A stretch of DNA of 64,000 nt from Rhizobium aethiopicum (lineage in GTDB: Bacteria; Pseudomonadota; Alphaproteobacteria; Rhizobiales; Rhizobiaceae), in NCBI RefSeq assembly GCF_014197535.1, contig NZ_JACIFV010000004.1, positions 62,001 through 126,000 on the forward strand. Direction: 5' to 3'. Below the pieces are notes generated by a model. The model was given only the letters and a program-made list of their open reading frames with translations, made no database searches and had not been told where the DNA came from. The position numbers were made by a program, and so were the translations under genes. Positions 54,130 to 64,000 of the stretch are shown in pieces. Each line of letters opens with the position of its first letter. Within the stretch, counting starts at the first letter, position 1.

Positions 54130-55119
54130 TCAGGCCGAAATGTCGACGACGCCGCAATCGCCGGCTTCCGAGGCGAAAGCAAGCAGCTTGCCGTCCCTGC
54201 TCCAGCTCATCGCCGTGATCGCGCCCTTGCCGGGGCGGCGCAGCAGCGCTTCCTTGTTGTCGGCAACGCGAACAGCGAGGATCATGCCGTCAACGAAGCC
54301 GATGGCGAGGATATCTTCCAGCGGATGGAATTTCACCGAGGTCGCCATGATGTTGGCGCGGGTGCCGAGTTCGAGCGGCGCCTTGCCCATCGGCCCGTCC
54401 TTGCCCTGGAAAGGCCAGACGATGGCCGCCGGCGCGCCCGAGGAGGCGAGCCATTTGCCCTTGACCGACCAGGAGAGGGATTTCACCTTGGAGGGGTAGC
54501 CGGTCATGCGCATGTGGCGGGCTTCCGCGCCGGGTTTGCTGTCGAGCTTCCAGCCATGCAGGGCGTTTTCCTGCATCGAGGTGACGAGGAAATTGCCATC
54601 GGGGGAGAAGGTGACGGCGGTATGCGCGCCCTTCCATTCGAGGTCGACCGGTTTGGCGCTCATGCCGACCCAATGCAGCGACACGCCGTTGTAACGGGCA
54701 GCCGCGATGCGCAGACCCTTCGGCGCGAAGGCGAGGCCTTCGACCGTGCGCTCCTCCGGAAATTCCTTGGTCGTTCCGTCGGCAAGGCGCACGAGCGAAC
54801 TTTTGCCGTAGGAATAGGCGATGGCGCCTTGCGGGCCGGCCGCGACCTGCGAAATCCATTTGCGCGGTGCGGTCGCGAGTTCGCTGACGCTGCCGTCGGC
54901 GGCGATGCGCAGGACCTTGCCGTCCTCGCCGCCGGAGATCAGGCTTTCGCTATAAGGATCGCGGATCGCGGTGAGCATGCCCTGATGGGCTTCTGAAACC
55001 CTCTCGCCGCCGTCCAGCCGGTGAAACGTGCCGTTTGCGCTTGCGAAGAAGGGAACATCAGCTAAAAATTCGACGGCCAGAATGTGGCCGTCGAGATCAA
55101 GCGGCGCAACTGTCGGCAT
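54130..55119 (-). CDS. WD40-repeat protein paired with the CobW-type gene
   Basis: A 329-residue beta-propeller protein with about seven weak WD40 blades (examples SLISGGEDGKVLRIAADGSV, TAVTFSPDGNFLVTSMQENA and ITAMSWSRDGKLLAFASEAG). No signal peptide, so it is cytoplasmic. Its ATG overlaps the stop of the CobW-type gene (TGATG), so the two are made together. The pairing recurs in rhizobia as far as I recall and suggests a shared metal-related job; none is proved. Confidence 0.88.
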   Translation of the reverse strand: MPTVAPLDLDGHILAVEFLADVPFFASANGTFHRLDGGERVSEAHQGMLTAIRDPYSESLISGGEDGKVLRIAADGSVSELATAPRKWISQVAAGPQGAIAYSYGKSSLVRLADGTTKEFPEERTVEGLAFAPKGLRIAAARYNGVSLHWVGMSAKPVDLEWKGAHTAVTFSPDGNFLVTSMQENALHGWKLDSKPGAEARHMRMTGYPSKVKSLSWSVKGKWLASSGAPAAIVWPFQGKDGPMGKAPLELGTRANIMATSVKFHPLEDILAIGFVDGMILAVRVADNKEALLRRPGKGAITAMSWSRDGKLLAFASEAGDCGVVDISA

Positions 55120-56207
55120 CAGGCGGCTGCCTCGCAGGCCTTGAACGAAGCCTCGAGTTTTTCGCGGTCGAGATCGCGGCCGATGAAGACGAGACGGCTT
55201 TCATGCTTCTCGCCATGCTTCCACGGACGCTGGTGATCACCCTCGATGATCATGTGCACGCCCTGGACGACGTAACGCTGGGGATCGTCTTTGAAGGCGA
55301 TGATGCCCTTGAGGCGAAGAATGTTCGGGCCCTGCACCTGGGTGACTTTCTGAATCCACGGGAAGAAGCGCTCGGGGTTCATCTCGCCGCCGCGCAGCGA
55401 CACCGACTGCACCGTCACATCATGGATCGCCGACATCGCGCCATGATGATGGTCGTGCCCATGATGATCGTGATCATGGCCATGATGGTGGTGGTGGTCG
55501 TGATCATGATCGCAATCCGGGCCGCAGACGTGGTCGTCATGGCCGTGTTCCAGGAAATGCGGATCGTTTTCGAGCGCGCGCTCCAGGTTGAAGGCGCCCT
55601 GATCGAGCACGCGGGCGAGATCGACGCCGGAGCGGCTGGTCTTGTAGACGCGGGCAGCCGGGTTGATGGCGCGGACGATGTCTTCGATCACATCCAGTTC
55701 GTCCGGGGTCACGAGGTCGCTTTTGTTGATGACGACGACGTCGGCGAAGGCGATCTGGTCTTCGGCCTCGCGGCTGTCCTTCAGGCGCAGCGGCAGGTGC
55801 TTGGCGTCGACGAGGGCGATGACGGCGTCGAGCTCGGTCTTGGCGCGAACGTCATCGTCCATGAAGAAGGTCTGGGCGACCGGTACCGGATCGGCAAGAC
55901 CGGTCGTTTCGACGATGATGCCGTCGAAACGCCCGGGGCGGCGCATCAGGCCTTCGACGACGCGGATCAGGTCACCGCGCACCGTGCAACAGACGCAGCC
56001 GTTGTTCATCTCGTAGATTTCTTCATCCGACTCGACGATCAGGTCGTTGTCGATGCCGATTTCGCCGAACTCGTTGACGATGACCGCGTATTTCTTGCCG
56101 TGGTTTTCGGAGAGGATGCGGTTGAGCAAGGTCGTCTTGCCGGCACCGAGATATCCGGTGAGCACGGTGACGGGAATAGGCTTCTGGGTGGAGATCGCGT
56201 CGGTCAT
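55119..56207 (-). CDS. COG0523 (CobW/ZNG-type) metallochaperone GTPase
   Basis: A 362-residue G3E GTPase. Walker [13 protein letters not shown] is at 18-29, the metal motif CVCC at 71-74, ETTGLADP near 100 and the guanine-binding NKSD near 160. A loop near 222-258 is extremely His/Asp-rich, with more than 15 His, and could hold zinc. The C-terminal CobW domain ends [18 protein letters not shown]. Relatives hand zinc to target enzymes under shortage. A possible Zur site lies about 100 bases upstream. Confidence 0.94.
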   Translation of the reverse strand: MTDAISTQKPIPVTVLTGYLGAGKTTLLNRILSENHGKKYAVIVNEFGEIGIDNDLIVESDEEIYEMNNGCVCCTVRGDLIRVVEGLMRRPGRFDGIIVETTGLADPVPVAQTFFMDDDVRAKTELDAVIALVDAKHLPLRLKDSREAEDQIAFADVVVINKSDLVTPDELDVIEDIVRAINPAARVYKTSRSGVDLARVLDQGAFNLERALENDPHFLEHGHDDHVCGPDCDHDHDHHHHHGHDHDHHGHDHHHGAMSAIHDVTVQSVSLRGGEMNPERFFPWIQKVTQVQGPNILRLKGIIAFKDDPQRYVVQGVHMIIEGDHQRPWKHGEKHESRLVFIGRDLDREKLEASFKACEAAA

Positions 56208-56302
56208 GAGAACCTCTAAATTAGGCGTACGGCCGAACGGCTAGGGATCGGCCGCTTGAGCGGTTGGTCTCATATAATGGCATGGGCACGGCAGTTCAAA
56301 GG

Positions 56303-56325
56303 ATTTTATATGTTATAAGATCACA
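56303..56325. promoter_or_regulatory. Possible Zur operator upstream of the CobW-type gene
   Basis: In an AT-rich patch, TGTTAT-AAG-ATCACA (56311-56325; one mismatch in the arms) overlaps ATTTTATA-TGT-TATAAGAT (56303-56321; one mismatch). The first resembles the TGTTATN-type boxes of alphaproteobacterial Zur. It lies 96-118 bases before the start. Confidence 0.4.
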
Positions 56326-56352
56326 TCGCCGCCCGATGCGGATGATCGCTTT

Positions 56353-57141
56353 TCAACGGAGCTCGCCGAGGTCGAATGCATCGACATCCTCCAGAAGTTC
56401 CACCAGCCCCTTCACCGCATGGGCAATCAGCGCCTCGCCTTTTTCGGCCGTCGCAGCCGCGGCATTGCCCGCCACGCCTTGTTTGTTGAGATCCGACATC
56501 TTCCAGCCGAAGGCATGCGGGCCGTAGGCGCGCAGGTGCTTGAAACGGGTGACGAATTCCGTCTGCCGCGAGGGAAAATCCTCAGCCTTTGCCATGTCTA
56601 CCTTGTCGGGGTGAAGCGCCAGCATGACCGAGGTCTCGATATCGCCGCCATGGATGCCGATCGCCTTTTCCTCCGGTGCAATCACGCCATCCGGCAGGCC
56701 GAAGCGGGTCCAGCTCGTCGCCACAGCCAACATGGCAAAGCGCTCCCGCGCCTCGGTTGCGACGATGGTCATGAGGGGCGAATTGCCGCCATGGGCGTTC
56801 AGCATCACGAGTTTGCGGATGCCCTGCTTCGCCAGCCCTTCGGCAATGCCGAGCCAGCGGTTGACCGCTTCGTCGAAGGCGAGCGTCTTCGTTCCTTCAA
56901 CATCCATATGCTCTATGGAGTAACCGACCGATTCGGCGGGCAGGAAGGTGACCGACAGTCCGGCGGGCAGGGCCATTTTCAATCTTTCGGCGATGCCGTC
57001 GGCAATCAGCGCATCGGTTTCGAAGGGCAGGTGAGGGCCGTGCTGCTCATGGGCACCGAGCGGCAGCACGGCGATCGGGCGGTGTGCGCCGGGGGCGCAA
57101 ACCGAGCCGCTGTCGTCGAAGCGGGGCGAAGGCGTCATCAT
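56353..57141 (-). CDS. Creatininase-family amidohydrolase
   Basis: A 262-residue creatininase-fold enzyme. Metal ligands are in GAHEQHGPHLPFETDALIAD (near 29-48), LNAHGGNSPL (near 113-122) and IHGGDIETSVMLALHP. Family members cut cyclic amides (creatinine, formamide pyrimidines) or act in peptide cofactor maturation (MftE). The substrate cannot be told. Two adjacent ATGs can serve as start. It is divergent from the MarR gene. Confidence 0.88.
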   Translation of the reverse strand: MMTPSPRFDDSGSVCAPGAHRPIAVLPLGAHEQHGPHLPFETDALIADGIAERLKMALPAGLSVTFLPAESVGYSIEHMDVEGTKTLAFDEAVNRWLGIAEGLAKQGIRKLVMLNAHGGNSPLMTIVATEARERFAMLAVATSWTRFGLPDGVIAPEEKAIGIHGGDIETSVMLALHPDKVDMAKAEDFPSRQTEFVTRFKHLRAYGPHAFGWKMSDLNKQGVAGNAAAATAEKGEALIAHAVKGLVELLEDVDAFDLGELR

Positions 57142-57226
57142 CCGGTCGTTGCCTCTTGTTTATGACGAGATCATGGGCAATGTCATATCGCAGCGGCGTC
57201 GGGGCTTAAAGATCAAAGGGATGGCT

Positions 57227-57739
57227 ATGGGAAAGAAGCATAAGGACGGCAAGAAGAGCAAGTCCAAGAAGAAGGACCAGACGGAGTACACGCTCGTCGA
57301 TCTTTCTCCGGCGCTCACCCAGGCGGCCCGTTCCATGCGCACGGTGCTCTCGCGCAACCTGTTCGAAAGCGGTCTCTATGCCGGGCAGGACGGGGTCATT
57401 CTCTCGCTCGCCGAGAGCGATGGCATGACGGCGGGCGGTCTTGCGCAAAAGCTCGGCGTCAAGGCGCCGACGATGACGCGCACCATCGGCCGCATGGAAG
57501 CGCAGGGCTTTCTCGAGCGCAAGCCCGATGCCGAGGATGCGCGCCTCACCAAGGTCTATCTCACTGCGCTCGGCCGTGACAGCGTGCGGGCGATCGAAAT
57601 GGCGGCCTCGGCCTGCGACAGACTGGCGACCCAGGAATTTTCAGAAAAGGAAATCCGCAATCTGGTTCGCCTGCTGAAGGCGATCGACGCCAATTTGCAG
57701 GCGGAAGCGCATGCCATCGAAGAGCCGGACGAAGACTGA
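57227..57739 (+). CDS. MarR-family regulator with Lys-rich N-terminus
   Basis: A MarR regulator of about 170 residues. The first 18 residues are highly basic (GKKHKDGKKSKSKKKDQ). The winged helix follows (GLYAGQDGVILSLAESDGMT, LAQKLGVKAPTMTRTIGRME, and the wing KPDAEDARLTKVYLT). The ATG at 57227 is six bases after AAAGGG; other in-frame ATGs at 57149 and 57221 are less suitable. It is close to the creatininase gene on the other strand and upstream of a LacI gene. Confidence 0.88.
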   Translation: MGKKHKDGKKSKSKKKDQTEYTLVDLSPALTQAARSMRTVLSRNLFESGLYAGQDGVILSLAESDGMTAGGLAQKLGVKAPTMTRTIGRMEAQGFLERKPDAEDARLTKVYLTALGRDSVRAIEMAASACDRLATQEFSEKEIRNLVRLLKAIDANLQAEAHAIEEPDED

Positions 57740-57785
57740 AATTTCTCCTGAAAGACGAATTGCTTCCGCTGGTTAAATCTTTTAA

Positions 57786-57798
57786 TTAAACAGTTTAA
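57786..57798. promoter_or_regulatory. Palindrome upstream of the LacI gene
   Basis: TTAAAC-A-GTTTAA, perfect 6-bp arms in an AT-rich stretch 59-71 bases before the GTG start. It is a candidate autoregulatory operator. Confidence 0.45.
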
Positions 57799-57856
57799 GG
57801 GCTGCGCCGTTTCCGGCGTGGTCTTACTGTCTTGCGTGCTGCCTGGAGGAGGACAC

Positions 57857-58879
57857 GTGGCCCAGAAGATCAAGCTTTCGACAATTGCCGAGACGCTCGG
57901 CATTTCAACGGCGACCGTGTCGCTCGCCTTGCGCGACAGTCCGCTGGTTGCCGGCAATACGCGGGAGAAGATCAAGGAGCAGGCGCGCGCGCTCGGCTAC
58001 ATCTACAATCGCCGTGCCGCCAGCCTGCGCACCTCGCGCTCCGGCATCATCGGCGTCGTCGTCCACGACATCATGAATCCGTTCTACGGCGAGATCCTGA
58101 AGGCGATCGAAAGCGAGCTCGACCGCAGCCGCCATACCTTCATCCTTTCCAACCATTACGACAATGTCGAGAAACAGCGCACCTTCATCGAGACGCTTCT
58201 GCAGCTCGGCGGCGACGGTGTGATCATGTCGCCGGCGATCGGTACGCCGCCGGAAGATCTGCAGTTGGCGGAAGAGAACGGCATGCCGGCGATCCTCGTC
58301 GCCCGCTCAATGGACGGTCTGGAGCTGCCGACCTATCGCGGTGACGACAGCTATGGCATCTCGCTCGCCACCAACCACCTGATCGGTCTCGGTCACCGCT
58401 CGATTGCCATGATCGGCGGTACGGACCAGACATCCACCGGCCGCGACCGCTATCAAGGCTATGTCAACGCGCTACGCAAGGCGGGCATCGAAGTCGATCC
58501 GAATCTGCGCATTCCCGGGCCCCGCTCGAAGCAGGGCGGTTTCGAAGCGGCGGTGCATTTCCTCTCGCTGCCTCAGAAGCCGACGGCGGCCGTTTGCTGG
58601 AACGATCTCGTCGCGATCGGCCTGATGAACGGCATTGCCCGCGCCGGCCTGGTGCCGGGCCGCGATATCTCCGTCACCGGTTATGACGATCTCGAGGAGG
58701 CCTCGATTGCCACGCCGGCGCTGACAACCGTCTGGAACGGTCAGACCGAAGTCGGCCGTCTGGCCGCGCGCGCGCTTCTCGACCGTCTTGCCGGCAGCCA
58801 CGAACCTGATGGCATGCATCTCATTAAGCCGGAAATGCGCATCCGCCAGTCGACCAGTCCCCATCGGCCCCGCGCCTGA
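57857..58879 (+). CDS. LacI-family transcriptional regulator
   Basis: A 340-residue LacI regulator starting with GTG, five bases after GGAGGAGGA. The helix-turn-helix is LSTIAETLGISTATVSLALR at about 6-25, hinge RRAASLRTSRSGIIGVV, ligand domain with VHDIMNPFYGEILKAIE and VTGYDDLEEASIATPALTTV. The dehydrogenase gene follows 25 bases later on the same strand, so they form an operon and the regulator may respond to its substrate or product. Confidence 0.9.
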   Translation: MAQKIKLSTIAETLGISTATVSLALRDSPLVAGNTREKIKEQARALGYIYNRRAASLRTSRSGIIGVVVHDIMNPFYGEILKAIESELDRSRHTFILSNHYDNVEKQRTFIETLLQLGGDGVIMSPAIGTPPEDLQLAEENGMPAILVARSMDGLELPTYRGDDSYGISLATNHLIGLGHRSIAMIGGTDQTSTGRDRYQGYVNALRKAGIEVDPNLRIPGPRSKQGGFEAAVHFLSLPQKPTAAVCWNDLVAIGLMNGIARAGLVPGRDISVTGYDDLEEASIATPALTTVWNGQTEVGRLAARALLDRLAGSHEPDGMHLIKPEMRIRQSTSPHRPRA

Positions 58880-58904
58880 ACCACCCCGTCCAAGAGGAAA
58901 AGCC

Positions 58905-59870
58905 ATGTCCCGCATCGCCATTCTCGTTCCCGGGAAGATACACGAACGTGTTCTCGAAAGGCTGAAGGATCGTTTTGAGATCATCGCTGTCGCCCGCGAG
59001 GAAAAGCTGGCGCTCGACAGCGACACCGCCGGCCGCATCCGCGGCGTCGCCGTCTCCGGCGCTTTTCCCGGCGCCTGGATGGACCAGTTGCCTGGCGTCG
59101 AGGTGATCGCCAGTTTCGGCGTCGGTTATGACGGCATGGATGTGAAGTGTGCGGCCGAAAAGGACATCGTCGTCACCAATACGCCAGACGTTCTGAACGA
59201 CGAGGTTGCCGATACGGCGATCGGCCTGCTCCTGAACACGATCCGAGAGCTGCCGCGGGCCGAAGCCTGGCTGCGTGCCGGCAACTGGAAGCCGGGCACG
59301 GCTTATCCGCTGTCACGTTTCTCGCTCAAGGGCCGTCATGTCGGGCTCTACGGCCTTGGCCGCATCGGGCTCGAGATCGCCAGGCGGCTGGAGCCGTTCA
59401 AGGTGAAGATCAGTTATCACACGCGTTCGCGCCATGCGGACGCGCCCTTCGATTATCACCCGACGTTGAAGGGATTGGCGGAGGCGGTGGACACGCTGAT
59501 CGCCATCGTTCCGAAGACGCCGCAGACGCATAAGACGATCGATGCCGATATCCTGGCCGCTCTTGGTCCGAACGGAATTCTCGTCAATGTCGGCCGCGGC
59601 TGGACGGTTGATGAAGAAGCGCTGAGTGCCGCCCTCGCATCAGGCGCGCTCGGTGCGGCCGGCCTCGACGTCTTCTACGAAGAGCCGACGGTGCCAGCCG
59701 ATCTGCTTACGGCCGAAAATGCCGTGCTGTTGCCGCACGTTGCCTCGGCCTCCGTGCCGACGCGCATGGCGATGGCCGATCTGGTCGCTGACAATCTCAT
59801 CGCTTGGTTCGAGAAGGGGGCGGCGCTGACGCCGGTGCCGGAGACGCCGCAAAAAATCCAGCGCGACTGA
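58905..59870 (+). CDS. D-isomer-specific 2-hydroxyacid dehydrogenase
   Basis: A 321-residue NAD(P)-dependent enzyme reducing 2-oxo acids (glyoxylate, hydroxypyruvate or similar). The nucleotide loop is GLYGLGRIGLEIARRL near 149-164; the catalytic Arg231 is in VNVGRGWTV, the Glu in DVFYEEPTVP and the His in LLPHVASAS. The VASFGVGYDGMDV-type segment is present near 68-80. It is in an operon with the LacI gene, and a TRAP importer that probably takes 2-oxo acids lies 1 kb away. Confidence 0.94.
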   Translation: MSRIAILVPGKIHERVLERLKDRFEIIAVAREEKLALDSDTAGRIRGVAVSGAFPGAWMDQLPGVEVIASFGVGYDGMDVKCAAEKDIVVTNTPDVLNDEVADTAIGLLLNTIRELPRAEAWLRAGNWKPGTAYPLSRFSLKGRHVGLYGLGRIGLEIARRLEPFKVKISYHTRSRHADAPFDYHPTLKGLAEAVDTLIAIVPKTPQTHKTIDADILAALGPNGILVNVGRGWTVDEEALSAALASGALGAAGLDVFYEEPTVPADLLTAENAVLLPHVASASVPTRMAMADLVADNLIAWFEKGAALTPVPETPQKIQRD

Positions 59871-59883
59871 GCTCGACTGCCTC

Positions 59884-60663
59884 CTAGGCGGTCGCCGGTG
59901 CCGTGATAACCGGGCGTTTGCCGGCGGCGTAGCCGCGGACTGCGTCGCCGAAGGCGGCAAACAGCCTGTTCGACGCATTGTCGGTTTCGGCCCAATATTC
60001 CGGATGCCATTGTACGCCGACGGCGAAGGCCCCGGCATCGATAACGGATACTGCCTCCACTGTGCCGTCTTCGGCGGTGGCTTCCACCTGCAGGCGCGGT
60101 GCGGTTCTGGCGATCGCCTGGCGATGCAGAGAGTTCACGTGGATATCACCCGGGCCGAGAATGCCTGATATGCACGAGCCTTCCTTGACATGGACGGTCT
60201 GGCGGATGGCGTACATGCCGTCACGGTCGACGCCCTCCGGTCGGCGATGGTCCCAGACGCCGGGCTGCTCGTGGATCTCGCTTGCCAGCGAGCCGCCGAG
60301 AGCGACATTCAGTTCCTGAATGCCGCGGCAGATGGCGAGCAGCGGGATGGCACGGTCGATGGCGCGGCGAATGAGCGGCAGACTGGTGGCGTCGCGCGCG
60401 GGGTCGAAGGGGCCGTCCCGTTCAGTCGCTTCGGCGCCATAAAGCGCGGGATGCACATTGCTGGCCGAGCCGGATACCAGCAGGCCATCGACGCGGTCGA
60501 GTATCGCGTCGGTATCGTAGCCTGCCTCGAAGGCGGGGATCATGAAGGCCATGACGCCGGCCGCATTCAAGGCGGCACGGAGATATTGATGCTGCACGGC
60601 ATGCCAGGTCGCGCCGTCGAAGCTGCGGATATCGGCAGGAATGGCAACGATCGGTTTCGTCAT
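59884..60663 (-). CDS. Gamma-glutamyl-GABA hydrolase-like class I amidotransferase (PuuD type)
   Basis: A 259-residue class I glutamine amidotransferase-fold hydrolase. The catalytic triad is Cys112 in LAICRGIQELNVALGG, His220 in VQWHPEYW and Glu222. The RGIQELN pattern and GSLASEIHEQPG match PuuD, which frees GABA from gamma-glutamyl-GABA in putrescine breakdown. The other Puu genes are not beside it. The ATG at 60663 gives the family N-terminus; a longer reading is not supported. It is convergent with the dehydrogenase. Confidence 0.9.
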   Translation of the reverse strand: MTKPIVAIPADIRSFDGATWHAVQHQYLRAALNAAGVMAFMIPAFEAGYDTDAILDRVDGLLVSGSASNVHPALYGAEATERDGPFDPARDATSLPLIRRAIDRAIPLLAICRGIQELNVALGGSLASEIHEQPGVWDHRRPEGVDRDGMYAIRQTVHVKEGSCISGILGPGDIHVNSLHRQAIARTAPRLQVEATAEDGTVEAVSVIDAGAFAVGVQWHPEYWAETDNASNRLFAAFGDAVRGYAAGKRPVITAPATA

Positions 60664-60802
60664 GTTTGCACCGGTAAAATCTTCTGCTCGTCGTTTTTGC
60701 CGCCAGAACGGCGGTGAAGTCAACGCTTGGCTTTGTCAGATGACCAATTGCGCCGCAAACGGCACCGCGGTTCCGGGGCTCGCGCTAAGCTGCTGATTTT
60801 GA

Positions 60803-62059
<1,257 letters not shown>

Positions 62060-62100
62060 CTTTCCGCGACCGGCATCGACGCTGTAGGCGAATGCAAGCA

Positions 62101-62132
62101 AAAACCCCGGATCGTTGATCCGGGTTTTTTTT
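62101..62132. terminator. Two-way intrinsic terminator
   Basis: CCCGGATC-GTT-GATCCGGG (62106-62124) with T8 on the plus strand and A-run (T5 on the minus strand) on the other side; serves the convergent TRAP genes. Confidence 0.92.
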
Positions 62133-62138
62133 GTTCGG

Positions 62139-63629
62139 CTATTTGGCAGGCGCCGGCGGGGCGCCCGGCAGGCCGTTCAGCGGCGGCAGGGTGAGGCCCG
62201 GTATCTGCGGCGAGCCGTTGCCGCCGCCCACCGGCGGCAGGCCGAGCTGGCCGCCAAAGCCCGGCACTTCGATCTTGATCGAGTTCGGATCGACCTTGGG
62301 CCCATGGTCCAGCCAGTAGGTAACCGATTGCGGCCAGAAGATCACGATCGCCACCAGGATGATCTGCATGCCGACCCAGGGCAGGGCGCCCATGTAGATA
62401 TCGGAGGTCTTGACGTCCTTGCTGGCGATCGAGCGGAGGTAGAACAGCGCAAAGCCGAAAGGCGGATGCATGAAGCTGGTCTGCATGTTGACGCAGATCA
62501 GGACGCCGAACCAGATTAGGTCGATCCCAAGGCTGGAGGCGACGGGCGCGAGCATCGGAATGACGATGAAGGCGATCTCGAAAAAATCGAGGAAGAAGGC
62601 GAGCACGAAGATGAAGATGTTGACGAAGATCAGGAAACCGACCGGGCCGCCGGGAATGCCCGACAGCATGTGCTCGATCCAGCGCGAACCATCCATGCCC
62701 TGGAAGACCAGACTGAAACAGGTGGAGCCGATCAGGATCATCACCACCATTGACGTAATATGGGTGGTCGACGTCATTGCTTCGCGGATCAGCGGCCAGG
62801 TGAGACGGCGGTTCATGGCTGCCAGCGCCATGGCGCCGACGACGCCGAGCGCGCCGGCTTCCGTCGGCGTCGCAAGGCCCATAAAAATCGTACCGAGCAC
62901 GAGGAAGATCAGCACGATCGAGGGCACCATGCCCATCAGCACCTTCGCCAAAAGCGCCCAGTTGAAGTCGCCGCGCACCTCTTTCGGCAGCGGCGGCATC
63001 GATTTCGGCTGGATGATCGACATCACCAGGATGAAGAGCACGAAAATCGTCACCTGCAGGATCGAGGGGCCGATGGCGCCGAGATACATGTCGCCGACCG
63101 ATCTGCCCAACTGGTCGGCGAGAACGACGAGCACGAGCGAGGGTGGGATCACCTGGGTGATGGTGCCGGAAGCGGCGATAACGCCGGTGGCAAGGCGCGG
63201 GCTGTAGCCATAACGCAGCATAATCGGCAGCGAGATCACCCCCATGGTGATGACGGAGGCGGCTACCGTGCCGGTGATGGCGCCGAGCACGGCACCGACA
63301 AGGATGACGGCATAGGCGAGGCCGCCGGGAATGCCGCCGAAGAGCTTGCCGGTGCCTTCGAGCAGATCCTCGGCAAGGCCGCAGCGCTCTAATATCGCCC
63401 CCATGAAGGTGAAGAAGGGAATGGCGAGCAAGAGGTCGTTGGAGACGATGCCGAAAAAGCGCAGCGGCAGCGCTTGCAGAAAGGCTTCGCTGAAATGGCC
63501 GGTGACGATGCCGATGATGCCGAAGAACAGGCCGACGGCGGCGAGTGAAAAGGCGACCGGAAAGCCGTAGAGCATGAAGATGACCATGCCCAGGAACATG
63601 GCCGGCGGAATGATGCCGAAATCAAACAA
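62139..63629 (-). CDS. TRAP transporter large permease (DctM)
   Basis: A 496-residue membrane protein with about 12-13 segments: PVAFSLAAVGLFFGIIG, NDLLLAIPFFTFMGAILERCG, AVLGAITGTVAASVITMG, and IFMGLATPTEAGALGVVGA are DctM marks. It starts with TTG, seven bases after GGGAGG. The last 50 residues form a Gly/Pro-rich tail (LGLPPVGGGNGS, IPGLTLPPLNGLPGAPP) beyond the usual end. The small subunit gene is just upstream. Confidence 0.93.
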   Translation of the reverse strand: MFDFGIIPPAMFLGMVIFMLYGFPVAFSLAAVGLFFGIIGIVTGHFSEAFLQALPLRFFGIVSNDLLLAIPFFTFMGAILERCGLAEDLLEGTGKLFGGIPGGLAYAVILVGAVLGAITGTVAASVITMGVISLPIMLRYGYSPRLATGVIAASGTITQVIPPSLVLVVLADQLGRSVGDMYLGAIGPSILQVTIFVLFILVMSIIQPKSMPPLPKEVRGDFNWALLAKVLMGMVPSIVLIFLVLGTIFMGLATPTEAGALGVVGAMALAAMNRRLTWPLIREAMTSTTHITSMVVMILIGSTCFSLVFQGMDGSRWIEHMLSGIPGGPVGFLIFVNIFIFVLAFFLDFFEIAFIVIPMLAPVASSLGIDLIWFGVLICVNMQTSFMHPPFGFALFYLRSIASKDVKTSDIYMGALPWVGMQIILVAIVIFWPQSVTYWLDHGPKVDPNSIKIEVPGFGGQLGLPPVGGGNGSPQIPGLTLPPLNGLPGAPPAPAK

Positions 63630-63649
63630 ATCTGTTCCTCCCGGGAGCG

Positions 63650-64000
63650 CTACTGCAGCGGCTTTTCGTATTTGGTGTCGATGCTGATTTGACCGGTCAG
63701 CGCTGCGATCCGCTTGATCAGCTCGGAAACGCCCTGGAGGGAAAGCAGCGCGAAGCCGGCGACGAGCATCAGCTTGACAGGCCAGCGGATCAGCCCGCCG
63801 GCATTGCCCGATATTTCCCCCTGCCGGTAAGAAAGAGCGAAGAAGGGCCAGCAGAGCCAGGTGAGGAAGACGCAGACGGGGATGAGGAACAGGATGAGGC
63901 CGACGATGTCGATCCAGATCTTCGCCTTGTCGGACACTGCGCCATAAATCAGGTCGACACGAACGTGCTCATTGTTGCGCAGCGCATGCGAGGCGCCGAG
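63650..64000 (-). CDS. TRAP transporter small permease (DctQ), partial at the window edge
   Basis: The C-terminal 116 codons of a DctQ subunit. The visible part opens LGASHALRNNEHVRVDLIYG, the NEHVRVD hallmark, then membrane segments near IDIVGLILFLIPVCVFLTWL and KLMLVAGFALLSLQGVSELI. The start lies beyond base 64000; a GTG at 63937 is internal. It ends 20 bases before the DctM start, so both form one operon. Confidence 0.92.
   Translation of the reverse strand, partial: LGASHALRNNEHVRVDLIYGAVSDKAKIWIDIVGLILFLIPVCVFLTWLCWPFFALSYRQGEISGNAGGLIRWPVKLMLVAGFALLSLQGVSELIKRIAALTGQISIDTKYEKPLQ

Overview
The window is GC-rich alphaproteobacterial DNA. Gene content, codon use and the intergenic palindromes point to the chromosome of a Rhizobium of the etli/leguminosarum type (inference; no rRNA or other marker is in view). 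It looks like ordinary chromosome: I see no insertion sequences, phage genes, CRISPR arrays, tRNAs or rRNAs. About 55 protein genes fill almost all of it.

Layout. 0.1-8 kb holds small housekeeping and stress genes: an EI24/CysZ-like membrane protein, a VOC protein under a TetR regulator, nth, a DUF2244 protein, an AraC/Ada-type alkyltransferase, a SorC regulator divergent from transaldolase (tal), and DUF1345, DoxX and DUF1328 membrane proteins. 8.3-15 kb, minus strand, is a polyamine-type ABC importer with an aminobutyraldehyde dehydrogenase, in the same order as E. coli ydcSTUVW, with a LysR gene upstream. 15-21 kb has a lipid-anchored or membrane-anchored hypothetical, gltX-lysS, a TerC protein and an AraC regulator. 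21-25 kb is a TetR regulator divergent from an EmrA/EmrB-type efflux pair. 25-29 kb is a xylose operon (LacI-type regulator, xylB, xylA). 29-37 kb is a second sugar system: a LacI regulator divergent from a ribose-class ABC importer, followed by a TIM-barrel isomerase and a Gfo/Idh/MocA dehydrogenase. A GH1 beta-glucosidase follows at 37.5 kb.

38.9-48 kb is mixed: a CHASE4-GGDEF-EAL protein, trhO, a CYTH-CHAD pair, a KDPG aldolase, a DUF533 protein, GNAT genes, and a DUF1007-NicO nickel/cobalt export pair. 48-53 kb has a LysR regulator divergent from a group IV ornithine/lysine decarboxylase with an unusually long leader, then GNAT, a diguanylate cyclase and cysE. 53.9-57 kb has a GNAT remnant, a WD40 protein overlapping a COG0523 (CobW) metallochaperone with a possible Zur site, and a creatininase-family gene. 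57-64 kb has MarR and LacI regulators, a D-2-hydroxyacid dehydrogenase, a PuuD-like hydrolase and a TakP-like TRAP transporter whose small subunit runs off the right edge.

Two themes link distant parts. Polyamine and GABA metabolism recurs (uptake plus aldehyde oxidation at 8-14 kb, ODC at 49.5 kb, PuuD-like at 60 kb). Sugar uptake and catabolism recurs (tal, xylose, the second ABC system, GH1, eda). The most interesting non-coding signals are the ODC leader with a short upstream ORF that overlaps the ODC start, a perfect 27-bp-arm palindrome before a GNAT gene, tandem 16-bp operators two helical turns apart, and GC-rich palindromic elements placed inside operons.
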